Origin: Paraspadella gotoi
Taxonomy: Eukaryota; Chaetognatha
Assembly (NCBI GenBank): GCA_051294375.1
Contig: CM119269.1
Location: forward strand, 11,018,883-11,082,882
Direction: 5' to 3'
DNA length: 64,000 nucleotides
Every line of letters begins with the position of its first letter. Position 1 is the first letter of the stretch. The notes beneath the pieces are model-generated. The model saw nothing but the letters and a program-made list of their open reading frames with translations, searched no databases and was not told the origin of the DNA. Below, piece by piece: positions 30,375-64,000 of the stretch. The position numbers were made by a program, and so were the translations under genes.

Positions 30375-30905
30375 TGCGAGAACTTGCGGAGCAACTCAAT
30401 AAGTCACTTTTTAGTCGGACTGTCGGTATATCTGTCTGTTTATTGGTTTATCCCATTTATATTAAAAATATTCATAACCAAGTAATATTAAATAAATTTA
30501 GTTTGTATTTGGTTAGAAGGTAAAGTACCATGAGACCTTTACCTTGCATATGTATCATACTTGTGCAGTCATATGATCTTTTTTAAAGCGATCTCATGAC
30601 CTAAAATTTAATTCGGATTAACTCATCAATACTGAGTCATTTTAGTTAATAATTTTCAGCCAAAAGATATATATATATTTTATATTTATATAGTAATTAT
30701 ATAATATTGCAAAATAATGGTCATATGGTTACAAAATGAATATGGCATATTTTGTATAATATTTGGTTGTTGTCGTTGAAATTCTGTAGATAAGTCATTA
30801 ACCATACATAAATATAATTAAATATATTATACATATGCTTCATAGATAATTAAGTTACAAATACCCAATAATACACCCAAAAAGAAAGTTACTGCGGCGC
30901 AACAC
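30375..30905. repeat. Dispersed repeat family, copy 2
   Basis: It starts TTGCGGAGCAACT followed by AATAAGTCACTTTT, has a TGTCGG..TCTGTCTG run, and ends AAAGTTACTGCGGCGCAACA. It is about 530 bases, like copy 1, and co-linear with it in the same orientation. Confidence 0.65.
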
Positions 30906-30940
30906 ATTGTAATTACCGTTCTTGTTTTTTTTTCTTCTTT

Positions 30941-30952
30941 TTTATTTTTATT
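30941..30952 (-). terminator. Poly(A) signal pair of the coiled-coil gene
   Basis: Two AATAAA hexamers on the minus strand, 12-23 bases after the stop codon. Confidence 0.55.
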
Positions 30953-30963
30953 TTTCTTTACCC

Positions 30964-32420
30964 TTATTTTTTCTTTCCTTTCCCCCACCTGGATGCCGGT
31001 TCTTGAAGTCCCACTTCGAGATTGCCCGAGAGTGGTCTTTGGACGAGGGGCGGCGGAAGGAGGCTCCCCGCGGAACCGGGCTTCGAAGAACCCAATCGAG
31101 TTTGGCCTGGGTATGAGTAACAAAAATAACAAAATCGTAACTATTTTCAAAACAAAATATCTAGTAGTACAGAACTAAAAAAAAAAGATTCCCACCCACC
31201 GGATGCGCTCCTCTGACTCTCCCTCTTCATCCTGAGCAGAGCCAACTTCTTTTGAATTTTTTCCTCGTCCGTCTCCTCCTCCTCCCTCTCTTCCAACGAC
31301 TCCAGGTAGGCGTTGAGATGTTCGAAACTTTAATTACATTTTTTTCCAACGGTTAAAACTTAAATTGTTAGTTCTACCTTCTACGGATATATCGTTAAAG
31401 AAAAACCCAGAAAAGGTCAAATGACCCCATCTCACCCTAGCGCCGACTTTTTCTTGAAGGTTTCTATCATAAATTTCCATCTTCTTCCGTGACCTTTTCT
31501 CACGCACAGGCGTGTAAAAAGCTTCTCCCAGTTTGACAACATGCGATCCGCGTGCATACGTTTTGACTGTTGATACCATTTTAAAACGTGGTTTAAAAAA
31601 AAAAAAAAATATTAAAGAAAATCAATAAAAGAAACAATCACCTGGCTCTCCACAAGTTGCAGGCGGTGAATCGCGATGTTGAGCAGCCGCTTCTTTTGTT
31701 CATAGTCGTCGTGAAGGCGCTTCAATGCCAGGCTCTTTTTCTCCCAGGGCGCACTTTATTGGGGGAGATTGAAATATGGAGAGAGGAAGGGAGGGGAAAA
31801 AGAAAAAGAAAAAAAAAAGTCTAGTTAGGGTTGAATTAAGTTCAGTTCATTTTAAGCTTAGCTTGGGATGAAATAAACATTGAGAGAAATAAACAGACAG
31901 ACCCTTACCTATAAAGTCTGACCAGTCGTACAAGTTCGGACAGAGGAGTCTGCAAATCCGAGACTGAACGAAACGTTTCCGCCGTTGAGAGGGTAAGGCC
32001 AACGAGAACCGAAGGGGGAAGGGCCTGATGATTACGACGAACAAATAAAATCTTCATGCTCTCTATAGACTTTCTCACCAAACCTACCCGGACTTACATG
32101 TTCCAGCAGCTCGTCCTTGAAGGTCATGAGCGATACCATGCCGTCGTGGACGTGGGCGAGCCCGGTGACCACGCCCTCGCAGAGAACGTCGAACTTGGTC
32201 TTGGCTCGAGACGAACTTGATTCGGAGACGCTCCCCTCAACCTGATGAAGAATAATCCCACACTAATTGATTCACCGATTCAAGCCGAACGAGTTCATAC
32301 TTCGTCGACGTCCGTATCGTCATATTCGTCGTCCGTCTTGACGAATTCCTCCCCTTTGCTGGTGTCTGCGTAGCTTCCGTGTTCGGAGATGCTCGCCAAC
32401 TCGTCCAGAGTGTTCACCAT
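30964..32420 (-). CDS. Small charged coiled-coil-like protein, about 297 residues
   Basis: Exons in transcript order: 32420-32301, 32241-32098, 32024-31909, 31753-31642, 31566-31436, 31327-31200, 31106-30964. Phases agree throughout, from ATG 32420 to TAA 30964. The N-terminal 45 residues are acidic. The middle is an amphipathic helical region (KRLHDDYEQKKRLLNIAIHR, then MLSNWEKLF) and a basic block. Next comes a Glu-rich helix (LEEREEEETDEEKIQKKL), and the end is Ser/Pro/Gly-rich. Two AATAAA hexamers on this strand (30952-30947 and 30946-30941) follow the stop within 25 bases and support this as the last exon. I do not recognise the family. It is transcribed towards the NDRG gene and away from CSNK1A1. 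Confidence 0.65.
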
Positions 32421-34043
32421 TCTTTGAGTTTCTAACGTTCGATCATAGAAAAATTTTTTTCTAACAGTAATATCGATTTTAATTATTGAAGTATTATCTT
32501 ATTTATCATATACATAATATTCTTGAAAAATAATTTTAAAAAGGTTGAAATAATTTAATTATAATAAGTAGCATTTCAGTAAAAGTCATCCCATAAAGGT
32601 TTAAAGTTTAAGTTTCATCTTAAAGATCAAAAGAATAAAATACAAATAAAATACAAATCGCCTGCCATTTTAGAACGCTCAACTTTGTTGCCAAGGTTAC
32701 GGCTTGTCTGCTTTGAAATTCATAGCCATCCGTCTGTCTGAGCTGGAACTCACGACCTCGCCAGCAAAATTATTTTAACTGAAGGTTTAGAAAGACCTTA
32801 ACCTATCGCTGCGGAGAAACTGACCTTTTTTTTAACAAGTGTACAAATTAAATGAAGTCACCAATTTTTTTCGTCAACTGTCTGTCGTTATAGCAACCGA
32901 GAGTCCAACGAAATCGGCTCTTTGGCGGAGGATAATCCTAAGATGACCCATAAGAGACGGGAAGAGGGAGAAAAAGGAAGAGGATCAGCTGATCAGCTGA
33001 GAGGCTCTGAGCCGAGGCTGACTGCGAAGTCGGCAGCTGGCTCTGCTTTTTTCTCTCTGTCTCATCCGTTGTCCTAAAAAAAAAAGGAGAGAAAAAAGAG
33101 AGACGGAGTCAGAGAAGAGACTAAGTCCTTTTCTTCGACCCTCAGCCGGATATCACGCTTATTTTTGGCAAATTGCTCGATTCGCGGTCGTTCGATCCGC
33201 CGTACAAGCTTTTCGAGAATGTCCTCAGCAGGACGCATGCTTTTTTTTCCCCATTTAGTCGATTTATTGACCGAAATAACGGTTTTTACCTCTGTTGTAT
33301 CTTTCCTTTTTCAAAAGCCTGATTAATCGTCTCTTTTTTCCGCAGATAATAATTATCGATCTTTTGCCAAGGTCAAACTCCACTTTAAAGTTTATCGTGT
33401 ATTTTAATATATTGTCTTGACGATATTTGCTAAAATAGAACAATGAAACAAACTCATGAACTCATAATTTAAACTTTTGTGTAAAGATCGGAACAATTTG
33501 AAATAGATTATATGAATTCTAACGTAGCAATGAGAGTTTCGACGTCCAACATAACGTAAAATAAAAAAAAAATATTCTTTCCCTCGGTGAAACCGCTGAA
33601 CTGAAGTCGACTCTAAGGGAGAAGTCATTTTTCAAAAGACCCATATCCAAATTCGCGACGTAATGACATAAAAAAACCCGGAACAAACTAATGCGCGCTT
33701 ATTTTTGTAAAGTCTACGATGACGTAAAATCAGAAACTTTTAAAATAAACAAACGTTCGAGTCATCAATCTCAGTGAATCCTTTATTATCCTTTATTCTT
33801 CGTTGCCTCTAACCTCGAAACTACCTCCTTTCTCTCTCCCGCAATTCTTTCTTCTCGCATTTTCATACATACTATCTTCTTTTCGTCTCTCTATCCCTCA
33901 TTCTCGAGAGGCCGGATTTATGATAAATTCTAATTCTTCCTCACGAACCGGAAAATCGCACAAATATCGCGGTTTTTGGCATCGATTCGAAGCTTGACGT
34001 AATCGACAACAATCATCCCAGACAGTCGCCATTCGGCGTTGCC
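32421..34043. promoter_or_regulatory. Divergent promoter region between coiled-coil gene and CSNK1A1
   Basis: This 1.6 kb interval separates two start codons facing away from each other. I see no clear TATA box or CpG-dense core. A tRNA-like B-box motif on the minus strand near 32755-32740 (GAGTTCCAGCTC) hints at a SINE relic. Either gene may have untranslated exons here. Confidence 0.4.
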
Positions 34044-37000
34044 ATGGCTACGGGATGCGGCGTCGGAACGTCGCGGGCCGAGTTTCATGTCGGGGGAAAA
34101 TATCGCCTCGTTCGAAAGATCGGTAGCGGATCTTTCGGAGACATATATTTGGGTGAGTAAGATTGTTGTCAGTCGGGGGTCCAAACTTCATTTCCTATCT
34201 TTAAGTTTAAAATATTCGGAAGTATACATTGTCATATTTTTATTAATCAATCAATCTGTGAACCAATCTGTAAACCAACAATGATGAAGTTGTTTTTCGT
34301 CCCCAGGGATCAACATAACCAACGGAGAAGAAGTCGCCGTCAAACTGGAATCCCATAGAGCGAGACATCCTCAACTCCTCTATGAGTCTAAACTCTACAA
34401 GATTCTTCAAGGGGGTGTCGGGATTCCTCATATCAGGTATGTGATGGGTAGGTAAATCACATTATTTTTTTTTAAATTAAAATAATTTTAGTAAGGTTTT
34501 GAGATTCCTGTAACTCTAAATATTTATGAATCTTCCCACTCCAGATTTCGGCTTGGCTTTTGTCTCCTTTCTTTCTATATGAAATAGGTACAACCAATAT
34601 AAAAATTATCCATTCATAAGCTATCTTGCCCCAGACTTTGGACAGGCTTTGGTGGTTTAATCTTTCTGTGGTATCTTCGGTAATGAAAATGAAATTTTTG
34701 GTTTGAAGTTCTTCAATAACTCAAGTTTTTTTCCCCAATGCTTAGATAATTCATTCTTGCTTTTACTTCTATTGCCGGTTTTCGATCTTTCTTTTTTTTC
34801 AATTTTCATGATTCTTACGTCAAATCGGGGCGAAAATCCGGTTTGATCGTGATTTTGCTGACGTTGATGGCGTAAAACGTTGACGCGTAAATACTAGGCG
34901 AGTTGCATATGACGAAATTCATTTTTAATTTGTGTATAGTTATATGACGTTTATGATTGGAAGAAAAGTTTTAACTTTTCGGGTTTCTAATTCGATTGTC
35001 AAATCATTCAATTCCTAATTATTAGTCATAAGTGAGTAAAGACAAGAAGTGAGCGAATTTAAATTGAGACAGCTCGGGACACACCCACATTAACACAACA
35101 GTTATATTGTGTCATATTTTCATTGCTCTTATTATACTAATACCATATTTGATCTCGTGTTCCTGTTGTGTTGGGTATGCAAGACAAAGAGCTTGAAGAA
35201 TTATCCTATAATTTTTTTTTACCAATGATTAGATGGTTCGGACCCGAAAAGGACTACAATGTACTGGTCATGGATCTTCTTGGCCCTTCTCTGGAGGACC
35301 TTTTCAACTTCTGCTCTCGAAGGTTCACGATGAAGACCGTCTTAATGCTGGCGGATCAGGTGAGTCGAAGATTGCTAGATTAATAGAAAATTGACGCGAG
35401 AAGGAGAAAGTTACAACTTCGTTATTGTTGCTGCCTTCCGCATAGTACCGCGGACCCAAGCTTGCCCTATTCCTCCGTTCTCGGCCACATCGTTGATTAT
35501 ATAAATAATCTCGATCCTAAAGGGATACATTGAAAACAATTTTCTCCTAGATGATTGGTCGCATCGAATACGTCCACAACAAAAATTTCATTCATCGCGA
35601 TATAAAACCGGACAATTTCCTGATGGGCATAGGACGCCATTGCAACAAAGTAAGACATTTTTTTTTTTCATTTAGTTAGCGTTAGTTAGCGATGGTATAT
35701 ATTTATAGGTATTTGGTTTTAAATATCATTTTTATTTATTTCCATATTTTTCCCTTTGTTCCCTTCTTCTTTTTTAATGGTCCTTATTTTTTTTCCTTTA
35801 TCTGTTTCTGTCCCATTCAAGGTGTTCATTATAGACTTCGGCCTTGCTAAAAAGTACCGCGACCACCGAACGGGTCAGCACATCCCTTACAGGGAAGACA
35901 AAAACCTAACGGGAACGGCGAGGTACGGTGTTAACCAAATAGAATAATCAGTGTCGGTTTCACTCTTCTCATTGCGTGATACTGACCTGCACCTCCGTAC
36001 TCACTGCAAAAATAAGGTACGCTTCGATCAACGCTCACCTGGGGATCGAGCAAAGCCGAAGGGACGACATGGAGTCGCTGGGTTACGTCCTTATGTACTT
36101 CAACCGAACCTCTCTCCCGTGGCAGGGGCTCAAGGTAAATATTATTTTAAATACGGGCATCAATTATGAGTTAGGCCGTAACTGATAAATTAGCCATATA
36201 CTAAATAACCTTTTTACCTACAGTTTTCCTATATCTAACAAAGTTATTCCATTGTCATCAAGGCCGCCACCAAGAAGCAAAAATACGAGAAGATCAGCGA
36301 GAAAAAAATGTCCACACCGGTTGAGGTCCTCTGCAAGGTAAGGATACGAGAGCGGAATGTGGGATACAAGTTCTCTATTTCTCTTTCTTTTTATTTTTCT
36401 TTTTCTCCTCTTTCCCCTACCTCAACCTGTCTCTAACTATCTCCACTCTCCTTTTGACCATATCTCGATTGCAGGGCTTCCCTGCCGAGTTCGCCATGTA
36501 CCTCAACTACTGTCGTGGTCTTCGTTTTGAAGAGGCTCCGGACTACATGTACCTTCGCCAACTTTTCCGCATTCTCTTCAGGACACTCAATCACCAAGTA
36601 ATCCAGAATATTCCAGTCGGAAAAAATAGTTTAAATATCTCAACATTTTCAATACTAATGCGGACTTTTAGATTTACAACTTTCTTACAACTAACAAAAA
36701 ACAGCTGTTAGAAATATTTATCAAAATTGATCTGTCTCAATTTGAAGATGTGAGTATAAGGTGACTCTCACCCAGCCCGCCTAAGAATTTTTTTATGATA
36801 ATTACTTATTGTGGGAATGTTTTAAAAACATCTTATCTTTAATTTTATGGATTAAATCTTTTAAACTTAATTCAAAACTTATCCAATTCGTTTTCTAACC
36901 TTACAGATTTTACATGAAATATAAGGCAAGCGTGACTGACGTCTATAATCTACGCATTGGGTTATTTATTGTATGTGCTTTAGGGAAAAACCCTTTGCTT

Positions 37001-37260
37001 GGGGATTCTTCTTATTATCAGTAGATTTTTATAAGTTTCTGTTTACATACGGTATATCACATGTGCTTTTTAACTAGTATAATAACATAGAAAGGCGCAA
37101 GAAGAAGAAATACTTCTTATTTCTTATTACTTTTCTTTCTATCTTTTAGTACGACTACACCTTCGACTGGACTATGCTGAAGCAAAAAGCGGCGGCCGCT
37201 CAGGCGAACAGCGCTTCGACGGCGGGCGGCGCTGGCGCCACCCCCGGAACGTACAGATGA
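34044..37260 (+). CDS. CSNK1A1: Casein kinase 1 alpha
   Basis: Exons: 34044-34152, 34307-34436, 35233-35359, 35551-35649, 35822-35922, 36017-36134, 36263-36337, 36475-36597, 37150-37260. They total 993 nt, 330 aa, in frame to TGA. It is a monomeric Ser/Thr kinase of Wnt, Hedgehog and clock pathways. Seen: the glycine loop GSGSFG (27-32), VAVKLES with the catalytic Lys, [23 protein letters not shown], and the CK1-specific SIN in place of APE. The alpha-type stretch [18 protein letters not shown] is present, as is the C-terminal [16 protein letters not shown]. The tail after the kinase is short and Ala/Gly/Thr-rich (about 20 residues), which fits alpha and not delta/epsilon with their long tails. 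The start GCCATGG is a good Kozak context. Length is close to the human protein (337 aa). Confidence 0.95.
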
Positions 37261-39039
<1,779 letters not shown>

Positions 39040-42000
39040 ATGGCCTCCGACGTGGACGACAAGAAAGAGACCCTAAAAAAGAAGAAAAAATCTTTCGTGG
39101 GAAAGTTGTACGTGAATCGGTACGAATCCATTCGAAAACTTGGCAGTGGAAACTACGGCACTGCTTTTCTCGTCTTGGACAAAAAGAGAAATGACGAAAA
39201 GGTGAGCACATTACTTCTTAATTTTTCTGTTCCTCTCTCCATCCTTCCTTCCTAACGCTCCTTCTTCTCCATCTCCAATCCTTGCCTTTCAAGGTTGTCC
39301 TCAAAGAGATCCACATAGGCGAACTCCAACCAGACGAGACAGTTGACGCTGTTCGAGAGGCCAAGTTGCTCCAACGTTTGGATCATCCGGGGATCGTCCG
39401 TTTCCGGGATTCCTTTGTCGACGAGGCCGGCGCCTTCTGCATCGTCACCGAATTCTGCGAGGGCGGAGATTTGGATCAGGTCGTCGCGGAATGCCGCAGG
39501 ACGGGGCGAGAGCTGGACGAAGAGGTAGGTCTGTCAATAACTTAGTAGTTTGTCTCTTACGTATGCGTTTCACATTTTATTTTTAGTTGATCGTCAGTTG
39601 GCTGATTCAGCTTCTTCTGGCCGCTCAGTATATGCACAACCGAAGAGTCTTGCACCGAGACTTGAAGAGCAGAAACATTTTTCTGAAAGGTGAACGCGTT
39701 ACGAAAGTTTTTTTCAGTAACTTTCGCGCTATGATTCCAATCATGAAACAAATGATACCGTTTTCTTTTTAGGAAACAAAATGATCAAAGTTGGAGATTT
39801 CGGGATCTCACGCATATTGGTTGGTACAAAAGACATGGCGTCTACGTTTACTGGTAACTTATTTCAACCAACGAGTCGAAATCAAAGTCATTGACCTCAT
39901 CTATCTCTAGGAACTCCTTTCTACATGTCGCCGGAAGTGTTAAAGCACGAAGGTTACGACGCCAAATGCGACGTCTGGTCGATCGGCTGCATCCTTTATG
40001 AACTCTGTGCCTTGCGGCACGCCTTCGAGGGGCAGAGCCTCATGACAGTTATGTACCGGATCGTGGAAGGCAACGTGCCTCCTCTACCCGATCGATTCTC
40101 AAGAGGTACATAACGGGTATACTTGTGGTTATTTTTTTCTATTTTTTTTTTCCAAACTTACTTTGTTGGTTATTTGATCTTTTTTTTCCTTCCTTCCTCT
40201 AACTACCAGTTTTTTCCTTCTCAGAACTGAATGAAGTGTTTGAGAATCTGCTCACGAAGGACCCGTCCACCCGCCCGACTGCCGCGGAGGCCCTCAAGTT
40301 ACCTTTCATCGTGAAACACATGGAAAGGATGAAAAAGGATATGATGGCCGTCAAAACGTTGACCACCACAACCAGTGAGTTAAGCATCAGGTTACTACAT
40401 TGTTATTACTGATTCAAATCGCTTGGAGACATCTTATACATTGTAAGAATCGTTGTAACACTGTTTAAATATTTTAGACTGTAGGTGTTTAAATCCGACC
40501 ATTCCATAATTTCAGACGGCGAAGTGACGCTGAAGAGAGAAACTACTGAGATTGCCAGGGACGTTGCGCAAAAGTCAACACTTACTGATTTACGCCAAAT
40601 GACGCATTCCCCGACGCTACAAAAAACGCAGTCGTCCACGTTTAAAAATTCCCAGTCCACGACGCTTAAAGATATGCAGTCAACAGCAACCCAGAAGACG
40701 CTTACTCCGACGCAGTTGATGCGACTTCGAAAAATACAAAAGGCGGACGCAGCGGGAAACGCGTTGCGTCACGCAGCGCAGCGGAATTTGGAGGATCGAC
40801 AGCAGCGGATGATGACAATGAAGCATCGCTGCGCAGCCAAAGACGATCCGCCGTGGGCGGTGGCCGAGGACGATAAGGTTGATGAGGGTCAATGATACGC
40901 TTTGGATATTCTTTATCCATCAATTTTTTTAATATTTATCATTAAAAAATTAAACCAGGTATCGGGAGGACTCTTGGATAGCTCGAGCCACAACGTCCCT
41001 TTACCGCGCTGGGCTCGTGAATCTTCACCTCCTCCACCTTCTCCACCAGTTCCTCCCCCTCCTCTACCCCCTCCACCTCGAGACAACCGCACCAATGGTG
41101 GGATCGTGTCCCCCTTCAAGACCCCCACCCTGCGCGGCGCTGATGAATTTCGTCGACATTCTTTCGATGTCGTCCTCCGCGACGACGAAGGCGACCGCGC
41201 GGACGAGCGACTCGAAGTCGATCTCGGTCGGAGAGGCTTCGAAGATCCAGGGAACACGGGATTCCGAATGATGACGACGCTCGCAACTCAGAACGACCAC
41301 GCACGGGAGGACGACTTGACTCTCTACCGTCGTTGTTTGGACGAGGCGCTCGACTCGACGAAGACTGCGGCCGATCAGGCGACTCTCGAAGAAGACTCTC
41401 GTGTCATCACGCCACTTCGTGACAGAATGGTTTACAATGCCGTCGATAACTCTCTCGACTTCCAGGGAGGCGTGCCTGAGGATCCGCGGATCGCCGAAAC
41501 ATTCTATGCGCAGTTCGACGATTTTGACGGAGAAGAGGAAGAGGAGGAAGAAGAGGAGGAGGATTACATAGAAGATCGAGGAGGTAGATTTATTTATTGG
41601 TTTTTTCATTGATTAATTATTTAATGATTGATTTAAATGGTAATTTAAATTTTCGAGTTTTTTTGAGTGTTTGTTGTTGTTTCCTCATAGATCCAGTCGA
41701 CGAGGTTCCCGAGGAGTTTGACGAAGAACCCCTGGAGGATCAACTTGACGATCTCATCGGCTTCATGGAAGAAGCTTTGGACCTCGAGGATTCCGTGGAT
41801 CAACGCCAAGGGGCGAAGGATTCCAACGCCAACAGCGATTTGTACGACTAAATGTGGCTTGATGATTCAGCGACTGCATTCCTTCAAATCTTTGTAAACT
41901 TTTTCATATCCTCTTTTCTTTAGCAGCCTCTTACCCTCTTCCGATGAACTTCTCCGTCCCCCCGCTCAAATCGACGAACCACTTCGCCCGCCCGACGCCT

Positions 42001-42251
42001 TCGGTCCCGTCATGAGAGAAACGAAGATACGCAACTTGACTCGGCGCTGCAAAGCGGCGCTCGGCGACGACGAGGCCCGATTCGCTCGGGTCTACGACTT
42101 TCTTAAAGCGGCGCGTTCCGGGGGCTCCTCGGTTTACGTCGGCGACGCTGCCATCTTCGACGGTCTCAAAGAGTTGGGGGCCAATCCGGCCGACTGTTTC
42201 CTCGTCGATCAACTTCTGTTTCTGGAGGAGATGGCGACGGGATCTGGATAG
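39040..42251 (+). CDS. NEK11: NEK11-type NIMA-related kinase
   Basis: Exons: 39040-39201, 39294-39524, 39587-39689, 39773-39853, 39911-40105, 40225-40374, 40516-40877, 40959-41583, 41691-41841, 41924-42251. They total 2388 nt, 795 aa, TAG at 42249. Kinase domain residues about 28-290: G-loop GSGNYG (35-40), VVLKEI with Lys58, HRD (154-156), DFG (174-176) and GTPFYMSPE. After it comes a Thr/Gln-rich segment with short TLxxxQS repeats, then [16 protein letters not shown] as in NEK11. A poly-Pro stretch, an acidic stretch and the C-terminal block ending [14 protein letters not shown] follow, also as in NEK11. Vertebrate NEK11 is about 645 aa and works in the G2/M DNA-damage checkpoint. The extra length here is in the Thr/Gln, Pro and acidic segments. 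Acceptor choice at 41924 is supported by phase. Confidence 0.9.
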
Positions 42252-42817
42252 TTTTGGGGGAGTGTTTTTTTTTTTTTTTTTTTTTTGTTTTTTTTCTGAA
42301 ATAAACAGAAACAATTGACGATAAAAACGAGGGGGAGTGAAGGTGAGCTGAATTTAAAGGGAACCGTTTAAAATCCTTATCGCCTTTTATTGTAATTATG
42401 ACAAAAAATGATTTGCCAAAGACAAATGTTAGTAGTCTTTCTGCCTTCCGCTCTCATACATTCCAGCCAAATGTATTAGTTTATTGTTCATTTTTTCAGT
42501 CACACTTGCCACAAAAAGCTGCCTTTGCACCTTCAATTTATAGTTTTCTTTTGCCCATTAAGTTGCCTGGCGGAATTTTTTTATACGTGCTGCCATTGTC
42601 ATACCAGTTTAAATCCGTCCATTTTACCTTGAAATACATAATTTTACATGATCTATATTAGTAGGGAATGATTCTTCTCAAATTGTTTAGTTAAGCAATA
42701 AACACTATAAGAACGAGCTATACAATTAAAGTTTACCCAATGCTTATTACATTAAAGTTACAAAATTTTGACATGTAAAACGAATTCAACACTCGAGATT
42801 TTATATAATAAAATAAG
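42252..42817. promoter_or_regulatory. NEK11-dynein intergenic region
   Basis: Only 566 bases separate the NEK11 stop from the dynein ATG, on the same strand. It is AT-rich, with no clear core promoter motif seen. Confidence 0.45.
42300..42305 (+). terminator. Poly(A) signal of NEK11
   Basis: AATAAA 49 bases after the stop, just after a T run of about 20. Confidence 0.5.
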
Positions 42818-63684
<20,867 letters not shown>

Positions 63685-64000
63685 GTGAGTCTCTCGCCTC
63701 ATTTTCTTCGGGCGACGCCCTTTTGTTTTTGTTTGCCTTTTTTACTTTCATTCTCTCCCTTCCATTCGTAAGAAAAATTACTTTCCCATGCGACCGATTT
63801 AGCATCTAATTTAAAATTATCCATATTCTGAATTTGGTTTGCATAGAAGCTGTCAAATATGGTAAATACGTATACATCTTAGATTCTGCTCTCGGCAGAA
63901 TTCGATTTTTTCGTTGTTTTTGTAGAATCGAATTTGGTTGATGGATCACGTTAGGTGATTCAGGAGATTAATCGCGGCAACGGTTGATGACCAGAGGTCG
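63685..64000. other. Dynein intron 51, open at the window edge
   Basis: It starts with donor GTGAGT at 63685. I could not place the next exon in the remaining 300 bases. Confidence 0.5.

Overview
The window is nuclear DNA of an animal, most likely an invertebrate. The genes are split into many small exons by short introns, almost all GT-AG, and the recognisable products are typical of animals with motile cilia: casein kinase 1 alpha, a NEK11-type kinase and an axonemal outer-arm dynein heavy chain (DNAH5/DNAH8 class). The introns are short for a vertebrate, and a motile-cilia dynein argues against a nematode. I cannot name the species.

Layout. 1-1307 (+): the 3' part of an unidentified three-exon gene, followed by or overlapping an acidic open frame (1264-1947). 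3234-10915 (-): a 21-exon gene of unknown function whose 5' end was not found. 14504-29563 (+): a 25-exon gene of about 1003 codons coding for three complete NDRG-type domains in tandem. A decayed Penelope-like retroelement with a hammerhead-ribozyme-like motif lies in its largest intron. 30964-32420 (-): a small seven-exon charged, coiled-coil-like gene. 34044-37260 (+): CSNK1A1. 39040-42251 (+): NEK11. 42818 to beyond the right edge (+): a dynein heavy chain, followed through 51 exons from the N-terminus to AAA3/AAA4.

The NEK11 and dynein genes lie head to tail about 570 bp apart. The (-) gene ending at 3234 and the NDRG gene diverge, and so do the coiled-coil gene and CSNK1A1. I see no operon-like arrangement. 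Dynein acts in ciliary motility; the other genes need not share a pathway.

The most unusual points are: the triple NDRG polyprotein, with a Ser motif repeated after each domain; five GC-AG introns among 50 in the dynein gene, four with the same GCGAG donor; a one-base frameshift just before the dynein AAA1 Walker A motif; a basic-then-acidic insertion of about 170 residues in the dynein tail; at least 22 (GA)n/(CT)n tracts, several placed as the polypyrimidine tract of a splice site; and a dispersed repeat family with TGCGG(A/C)GCAAC ends.

Exon borders were placed by hand from splice consensus, reading-frame phase and family similarity. The phase adds up in every multi-exon model, apart from the dynein frameshift.
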